A stretch of 11,327 bases of DNA from Candidatus Roizmanbacteria bacterium CG06_land_8_20_14_3_00_34_14 (GTDB lineage Bacteria; Patescibacteriota; Microgenomatia; UBA1406; GWC2-37-13): assembly GCA_002779665.1 (NCBI GenBank), contig PEVZ01000027.1:1-11327 (forward strand), written 5' to 3'. Within the stretch, counting starts at the first letter, position 1. Each line of letters opens with the position of its first letter. The position numbers and the translations under genes are program-made. The notes under the pieces are model-generated. The model had not been told where the DNA came from, ran no database searches, and saw only the letters and a program-made list of their open reading frames with translations. Positions 1 to 6,172 of this stretch are shown here, in pieces.

Positions 1-60
1 CTCTTTTCAGGTTTGGCCGGAGGAAGTTTTTTGAGGAAAGCAGGTAGGAGTGGAAAATAA
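1..60 (+). CDS. Possible C-terminal end of a truncated plus-strand gene
   Basis: Frame 1 is open from the window edge to TAA at 58-60 and reads LFSGLAGGSFLRKAGRSGK. A small-residue and hydrophobic stretch followed by a basic tail would fit the end of a membrane or surface protein, and the stretch is richer in G and C than its surroundings. It would converge on the minus-strand pilin gene with a 4-nt gap. Nineteen codons are too few to identify a family, and an open frame this short can occur by chance, so this is only a candidate. Confidence 0.3.
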   Translation, partial: LFSGLAGGSFLRKAGRSGK

Positions 61-64
61 ACTA

Positions 65-631
65 CTATCCGAATCCCGGTATCTTTAATATTCCTGAAGC
101 TATAAATTTAACTATAAACACTGAGCCAAGTGTAAAAATCAAACCGGCGATGGCTCCATAGACAACCCTTTTCCCATAATTTAATTTTTCAGGCTCCTCT
201 TGAGAAGTCGCAATAACAAATGAGCCATAAAGTAGATAAAGAAAAGCTATCCCGCCAGCCATAGCAAATATAATATTTAATAGAGATTGAATAACTCCAC
301 CAGCCGATCCTTGATCTGAAAAGGCACCATTTCCACTACCTAAACATCCTAAAAATGTATATTGCTTTCCAGGAGCCGGTGCTATTGCTGTATTGGTTTC
401 AGGGTCAATCACCAAGCTTTCCATGGTTGAAGGATCAGATGATATATCAGGGTAAAGGCATTTCTGGCAAGCCGACCAGCTTTGAGGGAGTGGATTGGGT
501 GGGCAATATCCACAGAAGTCACAGGCCGCGTAACGGGGATCAGTTACAACCGTTGGAGACTGTGCAAAAGTATTGGCGGTTATAATTTTTATAAAAGTTA
601 TAAAAATTATAAATAGTATAAATTTTTTCAC
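65..631 (-). CDS. Pilin-like membrane protein (TrbC/VirB2 type) with Cys-rich exported segment
   Basis: 188 residues starting at GTG (629-631); the overlapping ATG at 631-633 is followed at once by TGA. Residues 1-23 form a signal peptide (MKKF, hydrophobic core, AFA-like end before Q24). Residues 25-110 carry cysteines at 37, 40, 43, 55, 58 and 96, arranged as CxxCxxC and CxxC. Two membrane helices follow (about 113-141 and 156-182), joined by a short polar loop rich in E and K (143-154). A signal peptide followed by two C-terminal helices is the usual plan of VirB2/TrbC pilins and of the pilin-like proteins common next to type IV secretion genes in Patescibacteria; VirB2 builds the pilus. 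The VirB6-like gene at 3641 supports this. The Cys-rich segment is longer than in a classical VirB2. The family assignment rests on topology and context, not on a diagnostic motif. Confidence 0.6.
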   Translation of the reverse strand: MKKFILFIIFITFIKIITANTFAQSPTVVTDPRYAACDFCGYCPPNPLPQSWSACQKCLYPDISSDPSTMESLVIDPETNTAIAPAPGKQYTFLGCLGSGNGAFSDQGSAGGVIQSLLNIIFAMAGGIAFLYLLYGSFVIATSQEEPEKLNYGKRVVYGAIAGLIFTLGSVFIVKFIASGILKIPGFG

Positions 632-637
632 ATTTTT

Positions 638-643
638 AGTATA
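638..643 (-). promoter_or_regulatory. -10 box (TATACT) of the pilin gene, leaderless type
   Basis: On the minus strand TATACT ends exactly 6 nt before the GTG start at 631. Transcription starting about 7 nt downstream of the box would begin at the start codon. No ribosome binding site is present. A convincing -35 is not visible. Confidence 0.5.
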
Positions 644-653
644 GCAAAAACAC

Positions 654-659
654 TATAAT
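654..659 (+). promoter_or_regulatory. -10 box (TATAAT) of the SpoIID-domain gene, leaderless type
   Basis: A perfect TATAAT lies exactly 6 nt before ATG 666, the same spacing as the opposing box for the pilin gene. There is no Shine-Dalgarno sequence. TTCACA at 627-632 resembles a -35 but is 21 nt away, so the -35 is uncertain. Confidence 0.55.
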
Positions 660-665
660 GATTGT

Positions 666-2417
666 ATGAAGAAGTTTTTTTTAAAAGCATTGCTATTGAT
701 AATATTTTTGTTATTTTTTTTATCGGTAAGAGCAGATGAAATAGATGATATTAACAATGCGATTAATTCATTAAAAAAAGATTTGTCGAGTAAAGAGGTG
801 AATTATCAAAGTTTGAATACAAAATTAAAAGAAATAAAAAATAAAATTGGAACTTTAGAGCAAGAAATAGGCAAAAAAGAAGTTGAGGTTAAAAAAGGAG
901 AACAGGCGCTTACCTATCAAAAAGAACTTCTTAATGAAAGGGCTAAGTCTTATTATAAAAATGTCAACAAAAATTCAACTCTTTTTTTGAGTGTTCTGGT
1001 CGCTGATGATTTGTCGACTTCTCTAAGAAAAATTTTTTACCAAAAATCGATAGTTGATGAAGATAAGAAGATGATTATTAAAATTGTTTTGTATGTCAAA
1101 AATCTTGAAGAAATAAAAAAAAACTTAGTAATAGAAAAATTTGGATTGGCAGGATTAAAAGCAGAGGTTGATAAGCAATCTCAAATTGTAGCCGGGCAAA
1201 TAAGCCAAACAAAAACGCAGATTACTGAATTAACGGTAAAACAACAACAATTAGTTGCAGCGAAACAATCGGCGTTAGCGAGCGCTGCTGGTAGGTCGGC
1301 AGATACACAAACATCGGGAGGAGCTTGTGGGGCAACACAAATTCCCTATCCATCAACAATACGAGTTAAATTTCCAGATGGTCATATCGAAGCTATGTCT
1401 TTTGAGGATCAGTATTTAAAAGGGCTTGGAGAAATGCCTCGTGCATGGTCAAGTGTTAATAATTATCAAGAAGCATTCAAGTCGCAAGTAGTCGCCGCAA
1501 GATCATACGCTCTTTTTAAAATGGTTAGAAGTTCATGTAGGGATTTTGATGTTTTTTCAACAACTGCTGACCAAGTTTATTCTGGTAATACAGGCGATGG
1601 GAATTGGAATAATACGGTTAACGATACCAAAGGTCAGTTTTTACAAAATGGTGGGAACGTCATAATAGCCTATTACTCTGGTAATTCTGGAGGGCATACA
1701 CTTTCACCCAACGAGGCATGGAACGGCGGTGGTGATTATCCATCTGGTGTTAATGATATGGGTGGAGACGGAAAAGCAAATGGAGATTTGGATGCTCGAT
1801 GTATTGGCACGCTTCGTTGGGAATATCACTACAATATTGGAAGAGACGGAAAAATTCAATACAATGACACTTGTGGTGGAGATATAAGTAATAATAATTC
1901 TCCTATGACCAACGAAGAGGTCGAGGATATTGTTGATGCAACAACATGGGCAATAAGAAACGGAAGTGTTCCAGACAAATCTCACGATCAAATAAAAGGT
2001 GAAATTGGGGGTGATGTTGTTGGCTCAATACAATCAATATCTGCATCTATTGCAGATGACAAATATACAAATAATGTTCATGTAGTTGGGTCAAATAGAA
2101 CAATTGACTTTTCTGGAAAAGATGCACAAACATTCAGATTAGTTTTTAATATCCGTTCTCCCGGTAACTTCTTAATTTTATCAACAGCTTACGGAGTGCA
2201 ATATGTTAAGTTTGATATTTTAAGCTCATCAGACGCTCATGGAACGCAGGGGCAGGGTTGGTATTTTTATACATATGGATACGGGCATAGAATAGGATTA
2301 GATCAAGAAGGTGCTTTGGGTATGGCCTCACAAGGAAAAAATTATACAGAAATTCTTTCTCATTATTATCAAGGATCATCTTTGACGTCAAAAGACTATT
2401 CTGGACAAGTTCAATAA
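666..2417 (+). CDS. Secreted PcsB/EnvC-like coiled coil fused to a SpoIID-type peptidoglycan-cleaving domain
   Basis: 583 residues. Signal peptide 1-23. Residues 24 to about 205 are two long charged helices separated by a segment near 104-140 (STLFLSVLVADDLSTSLRKI) that resembles the helical hinge of PcsB/CwlO/EnvC coiled coils. In those proteins the coiled coil docks on FtsX and holds the enzyme in check. Residues 230-583 match SpoIID/LytB: YLKGLGEMP with Glu256 at the position of the SpoIID catalytic acid, AARSYALFK, DQVYSG, YYSGNSGGHT, and the C-terminal GYGHRIGLDQEGALGMA (from 538) followed by ILSHYYQGS. SpoIID is a lytic transglycosylase acting on peptidoglycan stripped of stem peptides; whether that substrate applies here is unknown. 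The second half of the domain holds an acidic, Asn/Gly-rich insertion (about 350-460). The protein should act outside the membrane, remodelling the wall for division or for the neighbouring secretion machine. Domain call firm, role inferred. Confidence 0.85.
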   Translation: MKKFFLKALLLIIFLLFFLSVRADEIDDINNAINSLKKDLSSKEVNYQSLNTKLKEIKNKIGTLEQEIGKKEVEVKKGEQALTYQKELLNERAKSYYKNVNKNSTLFLSVLVADDLSTSLRKIFYQKSIVDEDKKMIIKIVLYVKNLEEIKKNLVIEKFGLAGLKAEVDKQSQIVAGQISQTKTQITELTVKQQQLVAAKQSALASAAGRSADTQTSGGACGATQIPYPSTIRVKFPDGHIEAMSFEDQYLKGLGEMPRAWSSVNNYQEAFKSQVVAARSYALFKMVRSSCRDFDVFSTTADQVYSGNTGDGNWNNTVNDTKGQFLQNGGNVIIAYYSGNSGGHTLSPNEAWNGGGDYPSGVNDMGGDGKANGDLDARCIGTLRWEYHYNIGRDGKIQYNDTCGGDISNNNSPMTNEEVEDIVDATTWAIRNGSVPDKSHDQIKGEIGGDVVGSIQSISASIADDKYTNNVHVVGSNRTIDFSGKDAQTFRLVFNIRSPGNFLILSTAYGVQYVKFDILSSSDAHGTQGQGWYFYTYGYGHRIGLDQEGALGMASQGKNYTEILSHYYQGSSLTSKDYSGQVQ

Positions 2418-2432
2418 AAGATGTAGTATGCT

Positions 2433-2465
2433 GTTATCCCCGTGAAGACGGGGATCCAATCTATA
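2433..2465. repeat. REP-like palindrome 1, partial relative of the GIY-YIG flanking repeats
   Basis: ATCCCCGT (2436-2443) and ACGGGGAT (2448-2455) form a perfect 8-bp stem with a GAAG loop. It is preceded by GTT and followed after a few bases by TCTATAATTGA, close to the TCTATATAATTA that follows palindrome 2, so it looks like another copy of the same unit. It lies 18 nt after the stop of the SpoIID gene and could slow transcription there, but no T-run follows, so a classical terminator is not supported. Confidence 0.65.
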
Positions 2466-2492
2466 ATTGATCAACATATTCAATAATATTTG

Positions 2493-2527
2493 GTCATTCC
2501 CGACCTAATCGGGAATCTATATAATTA
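2493..2527 (+). repeat. Left inverted repeat flanking the GIY-YIG gene
   Basis: GTCATTCCCGA, loop CCTAA, then TCGGGAATCTATATAATTA. Its inner palindrome (2496-2516) is a perfect 8-bp stem. Read on the opposite strand, the sequence at 2832-2866 has the same order: 10 identical bases at the outer end, a divergent loop, then 15 identical bases CGGGAATCTATATAA and TTA after one gap. The inner end includes the -10 box of the gene. Confidence 0.8.
2520..2525 (+). promoter_or_regulatory. -10 box (TATAAT) of the GIY-YIG gene, inside the flanking repeat
   Basis: Perfect TATAAT 8 nt before ATG 2534, with no ribosome binding site. The box is part of the repeat arm, so a copy of the repeat brings its own inward-facing promoter element. 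The -35 position falls inside the palindrome and matches poorly. Confidence 0.45.
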
Positions 2528-2533
2528 CACTAT

Positions 2534-2827
2534 ATGTTTGATAAAACATATTGCGTTTATATTCTGTCTTCTCAAAAGAATGGTACTCTCTATATTGGGG
2601 TAACTGATAATTTAAGGCGACGTGTATGGGAGCATAAAAATAAAAAAGTAGATGGATTTACAAAAAAATATGAAATTCATCATTTGGTTTACTTTGAACA
2701 ATATAATAATCCAGAATCAGCCATTGATAGAGAAAAGCAAATAAAGAAATGGAATAGGGCATGGAAAATAGAATTGATTGAGAAAAAGAATCAGGAATGG
2801 AAGGATCTTTATCAAGATATTTTATAA
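2534..2827 (+). CDS. Small GIY-YIG endonuclease-like protein (URI family)
   Basis: 97 residues, the usual length of stand-alone GIY-YIG proteins. The core motif is VYI (8-10) and YIG (20-22), with Tyr9 and Tyr20 eleven residues apart. Arg28 and His34 follow on the first helix and Glu67 lies in AIDREKQIKKW, giving the Tyr/Tyr/Arg/Glu set of this nuclease fold. The C-terminal NQEWKDLY is typical of the family. These enzymes cut DNA with a metal ion; targets of the single-domain forms are generally unknown, and no DNA-recognition domain is attached here. The gene sits alone between inverted copies of a REP-like repeat, about 374 bp in all, which suggests it may be the cargo or the enzyme of a small mobile unit. 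Family firm, role inferred. Confidence 0.9.
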   Translation: MFDKTYCVYILSSQKNGTLYIGVTDNLRRRVWEHKNKKVDGFTKKYEIHHLVYFEQYNNPESAIDREKQIKKWNRAWKIELIEKKNQEWKDLYQDIL

Positions 2828-2831
2828 GGAA

Positions 2832-2866
2832 TAATTTATATAGATTCCCGTTTTCACGGGAATGAC
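2832..2866 (-). repeat. Right inverted repeat flanking the GIY-YIG gene
   Basis: Inverted partner of 2493-2527. Its own palindrome ATTCCCGT (2844-2851), loop TTTC, ACGGGAAT (2856-2863) is a perfect 8-bp stem and fits the pattern ATTCCC-N8-GGGAAT. It starts 5 nt after the stop codon of the nuclease gene. Confidence 0.8.
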
Positions 2867-2870
2867 AATA

Positions 2871-2913
2871 CCGCCGGAGCCTGCCCTCGACTCCGATCGG
2901 GGGCGGGAATGAC
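2871..2913 (+). repeat. Long GC-rich repeat, copy A
   Basis: Begins CCGCCGGAGCCTGCCCTCGA, then a variable centre, then TCGGGGGCGGGAATGAC. The complement of 7421-7469 has the same two arms around a different centre, so these are inverted copies about 4.5 kb apart. Copy A directly abuts the right GIY-YIG repeat and lacks the GGATTC start seen in copy B, as though it were joined to or nested in the other element. GC content stands far above the surrounding DNA. Confidence 0.85.
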
Positions 2914-2959
2914 ATATTATCGGTAAATTTTTATTTTAAAGTTTAGTCCTTATTTAACA

Positions 2960-2989
2960 TTGAAAAGAGATAATGATATAAAGTATTAT
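2960..2989 (+). promoter_or_regulatory. Possible promoter of the cohesin-like/VirB6-like operon
   Basis: TTGAAA (2960-2965) and TATTAT (2984-2989) are 18 nt apart. Transcription would begin near 2996 and give a leader of about 60 nt holding the hairpin at 3017-3054. The stretch is very AT-rich, so other pairings are possible. Confidence 0.4.
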
Positions 2990-3009
2990 ATAAGTAAGTT
3001 GTAATAAAT

Positions 3010-3060
3010 ATGATCCTTCGACTAACGCTCAGGATCATATTGAGCGAAGTCGAAATATGA
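3010..3060 (+). other. Hairpin leader with a 16-codon upstream frame ending on the next start codon
   Basis: TTCGACT (3017-3023) pairs with AGTCGAA (3048-3054) and CGCTCA (3026-3031) with TGAGCG (3041-3046), leaving a small bulge and a 9-nt loop. The hairpin ends 2 nt before ATG 3057. An alternative stem pairs TGATCC (3011-3016) with GGATCA (3032-3037). A frame from ATG 3010 reads MILRLTLRIILSEVEI and stops at TGA 3058-3060, overlapping the cohesin-like gene's ATG as ATGA. The hairpin looks like a REP-type repeat inserted between promoter and gene. A ribosome translating the short frame would open the hairpin and could restart on the gene. Translation of the short frame is inference. Confidence 0.5.
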
Positions 3061-3644
3061 AAAAAATTCTAATAATGATTCTTTTAGCTTTAGGTGTTTT
3101 GATAATTCCAAATTCTGTTTTGGCGACGGCTTTTGATTTAATTGCTCCCACTGAACAGTTAGTGAGAGGTCAAGATGTAAAATTTACAATCAATATTGAT
3201 ACGGAAGGAAAATCTTTATCTTCAACGTCGGTTGGAATGACATATGAAACTCAATATCTGGAATATATCTCGACTACCCCAGGCAATACTTTTACCACTG
3301 TTTCGGCCGATGTCCAAGACGTAGGTAAACTTTTAATTACAGGATCCTCAACTACACCTTATTCCGGATCAGGTACATTTGCCTATGTAACTTTTAAACT
3401 GATTGCAACGTCATCTGGATCAACTCAGCTTTGCGCGCTTTTTAGTCCGTCAACTCCAACCGCCACCCCAGGTCCAACCGCTACTCCAGGTCCAAGTCCA
3501 ACTCCAGGCGGTCCAACCAGTCCCCCAGTCCCAACGTCTTTACCAAAGACAGGTGAAAGTGGTTCGACTGTTCAGGGGGCTATATTAGCTTCACTTTTTT
3601 TTGTAGCTGCTGGCGTAGGCCTTTTTGTTTTTAAAAAAACATGA
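3057..3644 (+). CDS. Cohesin-like surface protein with LPKTG sorting signal
   Basis: 195 residues. Signal peptide 1-23 (MKKILIM start, VLATA cleavage region). Residues 24 to about 130 have the beta-rich pattern of a cohesin-type domain: an early VxFTINIDT strand, SVGMTYETQYLEYIS, and a late GTFAYVTFKLIA strand. Residues 130-161 form a Pro/Thr/Gly linker with PTATPGP repeats. LPKTG at 162-166, a hydrophobic helix and a final KKT form a classical sortase signal, so the protein should be cut after Thr and attached outside the membrane, or stay membrane-held if no sortase exists. No sortase is in the window. The MKK start followed by a hydrophobic core makes 3057 the likely start. It overlaps the VirB6-like gene by ATGA, so the two are probably translated together. 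Cohesin-type modules bind partner proteins or carbohydrates; the ligand is unknown. Confidence 0.75.
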   Translation: MKKILIMILLALGVLIIPNSVLATAFDLIAPTEQLVRGQDVKFTINIDTEGKSLSSTSVGMTYETQYLEYISTTPGNTFTTVSADVQDVGKLLITGSSTTPYSGSGTFAYVTFKLIATSSGSTQLCALFSPSTPTATPGPTATPGPSPTPGGPTSPPVPTSLPKTGESGSTVQGAILASLFFVAAGVGLFVFKKT

Positions 3645-6172
3645 ACAGATTTAATTGGGCAAAAAATATATTGGTTATTTTCACAAGCTTTTTTTTGTTA
3701 GCAGGCTTGAGTCCTGTTTTTGCCCAAACAACTCCCATTCCGACGGAAACCCCTCCCTTACTATGTCCAAATAAATCTGGCCAAAGAGGTGTTTGTTCTG
3801 CTGAACTTGACGCTATCTATCAGGAGCAAGGTAAAGGAGAAGAATGCACGGCAGATTATGAAAAATTTAAATCAGACCCGGCTAAATATCATATTTGGAT
3901 AGAAGATAGCGAAGTCACAACACAGGGAAAATCTAACGATCGGGCCCGCCAATTCATTTATTGGGTAACGACTCATGCAGCTAATGACAATCACCCTATT
4001 TTAACAAAGATCTGGGGAACTGCTAGAAACTTAAGTTATTTTTTTGTTGTTTTAACGGCAGCTCTTTTAGGTTTGGGAATTATCATTGGTCAACGAACAA
4101 ATTTTGAAACCGGAATTAAGCTTTGGCCAGCAATTTCTAAAATATTAGTATCAATTCTCTATATTGCCTTTTCTGCCACTATTGTCATAACCATTGTTCA
4201 ACTTTCGGAAGTAATGATGAAATTTTTTATTGAAAACTTGGGAGGAGGAGACCTTTTTAATATTTATTTTTCCGGTATCAGCAACGAGAAAAATTATGTT
4301 AATTTTATCGGCTGCCGTGATCTAAATATTCGCGTTCAAGAAGCTGTAAAAACAGAAATGTTTTTACTAAAATTAACAAACATAAGTTATTATTTTATGG
4401 GAGGAATGTTGTTGCTCCGAAAAATCATTTTATGGTTTCTCCTTTTTGTCTCTCCATTTTTAGCAATTTTATTATCTTTTGCTTTTATTAAAAATGTTGG
4501 AATGATTTGGATAGGGGTATTTTTTCAATGGATTTTTTATGGTCCGTTATTAGCACTCTTCTTAGGAGGAATGGCGTCGATTTGGAAATATGGAATTCCC
4601 TTTATTTTTGATTTTTCTAGAGTTGACACAGTTGCTGGCTATGTTTATCCATCGGCAATAAGCATACTGTATGGTGGACCAGCACAACAACTATCAATGA
4701 CGAACAATGGAAACTACATTGATACATTTGTTGAATATATTATTACTTTGATAATGCTTTGGGCGGTAACATTCTTTCCTTGGTGGTTACTTCGCATATA
4801 TAGAGATTATTGTTGTGAAGGAATTAATGCCATGAAAAATATAATGTTATCCAACTTAAATCCCGGACATCCGAATGGGCCTCCACCTCCGCCTTCACCA
4901 ACCCCGATTCCAATCAATATCAACTCAAATGTTGGAGTAGAGATGAAAATCCCAAGAGAAACAGGAGCAACGGTTAAAACAAGAATAGAAACGATAGAGG
5001 AAATAAAAAGAGCAAAAACAGAAGATATCAGTAGGTCTCTGAATATTAAGGCGACCAATCTTACTGATATTGCCCATTTTGAAACTAACAAAACCCTTAA
5101 TGAAACTACCAATAAAAATATTAATTATTTAAAAAATCCAATTCAGGCCTCAACTCCAGCTGAAAGACAAAAATACATGAATATTAGGAGCGAACTTTCA
5201 TCCCGGGCAGCTAAGTCAGATTTTGCTGCCCGTCAAGTAATAAATGTTTTTACAGCTACAAAAACAGAGCAATCCCATATTAGACAAAATATTATTACTT
5301 CCCTACCAAAAATGGTTCCGGTTACTCAAGTAGTTTCATTTAAGGTCAAAATATCTCCGGAAAAAACTCAACAAATATCGCGTGCTATTACAAATACAGT
5401 TATTAACAATAAAACTACTATTGATATTATTTCACAAAAAAGTGGCGTTGGACCTGAAAAAACAACCCAAGTTCTTAATTCTTTTCATCAAAATATTAAT
5501 ACTCCAGCAACCGAAGTGGCTCAAAAAATATCAGATGATACAAAAATAGAAAAGGCAAAAGTTACTTCAGTTATCAAAGAATTTTCCGTTCAATTACGAT
5601 CGGATGAAAAAATTAGCCAAGCAGTGGCTAAAGATAACAATCTTGATTCGGACCAAGTTAAAAAAGTTATAGAAGCTCAACACTTAGTAGTTAGTGAACC
5701 GGAAAAAAACATTGAGCAAACTGTTACCATACCTAAAACAGTGTCAATTGATGAATATGAAGAAGTAAAGAAAATGTGGACACGCCAGTACGAAAAGGGC
5801 GAGGTCCCATTAACGGAAAATCTTAAAACCAGAAGTGCTTGGGTTGAACAGGACATTGTTATTATCACTAATACTTTAAATAAACTTTTATCTTCTGATG
5901 AAGAAACGAAACAACAAGGTTTGGATGATGTTGGATATATTCTCCCAATTTTCTTGGTTAATAATCTAACAGGTGAACAATTGCTTGCCTATCTCAAAGC
6001 AAAGATTGAGGCAGCAAGAACGGTTAAAGATTTATTAGATCGGGAAAAAGAGGTGACGGAAAGACTTAAAGCCGGAGCGGAAGAAAAAGTAGATGTTATG
6101 AAGCCAAAGATGAAAGAAGCGGAGAAGACGATGGAGTTGAAGCAAGAGCTTAAAGAAGAATTACCTAATTAA
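3641..6172 (+). CDS. VirB6/TrbL-like polytopic membrane protein with repeat-bearing cytoplasmic tail
   Basis: 843 residues. Signal peptide 1-28 (VFAQ). The exported segment 29-128 has cysteines. Membrane helices lie at about 131-151, 166-190, 247-282 (probably two), 287-313 and 364-387. Near 411-424 is a poly-Pro hinge (PPPPPSPTPIP), and 425-843 is soluble and charged. VirB6/TrbL proteins are the multi-helix inner-membrane channel part of type IV secretion systems; Patescibacterial versions often have long tails like this. The tail has a roughly 33-residue repeat starting at 573, 605, 638 and 671 (PEKTQQI, PEKTTQV, KAKVTSV, DQVKKVI). A conserved-looking block follows (about 705-795: MWTRQYEKGEVP, ILPIFLVNNLTGEQLLAYLKAK), then a coiled coil to the end. 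The start overlaps the preceding stop. The assignment rests on topology, length and the pilin-like gene nearby. Confidence 0.6.
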   Translation: MNRFNWAKNILVIFTSFFLLAGLSPVFAQTTPIPTETPPLLCPNKSGQRGVCSAELDAIYQEQGKGEECTADYEKFKSDPAKYHIWIEDSEVTTQGKSNDRARQFIYWVTTHAANDNHPILTKIWGTARNLSYFFVVLTAALLGLGIIIGQRTNFETGIKLWPAISKILVSILYIAFSATIVITIVQLSEVMMKFFIENLGGGDLFNIYFSGISNEKNYVNFIGCRDLNIRVQEAVKTEMFLLKLTNISYYFMGGMLLLRKIILWFLLFVSPFLAILLSFAFIKNVGMIWIGVFFQWIFYGPLLALFLGGMASIWKYGIPFIFDFSRVDTVAGYVYPSAISILYGGPAQQLSMTNNGNYIDTFVEYIITLIMLWAVTFFPWWLLRIYRDYCCEGINAMKNIMLSNLNPGHPNGPPPPPSPTPIPININSNVGVEMKIPRETGATVKTRIETIEEIKRAKTEDISRSLNIKATNLTDIAHFETNKTLNETTNKNINYLKNPIQASTPAERQKYMNIRSELSSRAAKSDFAARQVINVFTATKTEQSHIRQNIITSLPKMVPVTQVVSFKVKISPEKTQQISRAITNTVINNKTTIDIISQKSGVGPEKTTQVLNSFHQNINTPATEVAQKISDDTKIEKAKVTSVIKEFSVQLRSDEKISQAVAKDNNLDSDQVKKVIEAQHLVVSEPEKNIEQTVTIPKTVSIDEYEEVKKMWTRQYEKGEVPLTENLKTRSAWVEQDIVIITNTLNKLLSSDEETKQQGLDDVGYILPIFLVNNLTGEQLLAYLKAKIEAARTVKDLLDREKEVTERLKAGAEEKVDVMKPKMKEAEKTMELKQELKEELPN

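Noticed and set aside
1704..1991. Minus-strand open frame inside the SpoIID gene
   Set aside because: No family features and fully antisense to conserved SpoIID sequence.
2436..2455. Intrinsic terminator for the SpoIID gene
   Set aside because: Strong GC stem but followed by CCAATC and not a T-run.
2436..2516. Short palindromes in series, possible CRISPR array
   Set aside because: Only two units of differing sequence on this side, no equal spacers, no cas genes; the flanks show they belong to the REP-like family.
2658..2915. Minus-strand open frame of 85 codons over the GIY-YIG gene
   Set aside because: Its beginning is the translated GC-rich repeats (for example CHSRENGN), and the rest is antisense to a well-supported nuclease.
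3403..3588. Alternative-frame protein over the Pro/Thr linker
   Set aside because: Gln/Val-rich product is the frame-shifted reading of the linker's PTATPGP repeats.
4807..5112. Minus-strand hydrophobic frame opposite the VirB6-like tail
   Set aside because: Lies opposite the poly-Pro hinge (read as poly-Gly) and the charged tail; no start context.
65..6172. UGA read as glycine, as in Gracilibacteria and SR1
   Set aside because: UGA ends genes at sensible points here (3644, 7792, 8181, 11174), including ATGA overlaps; genes are full length under the standard bacterial code.
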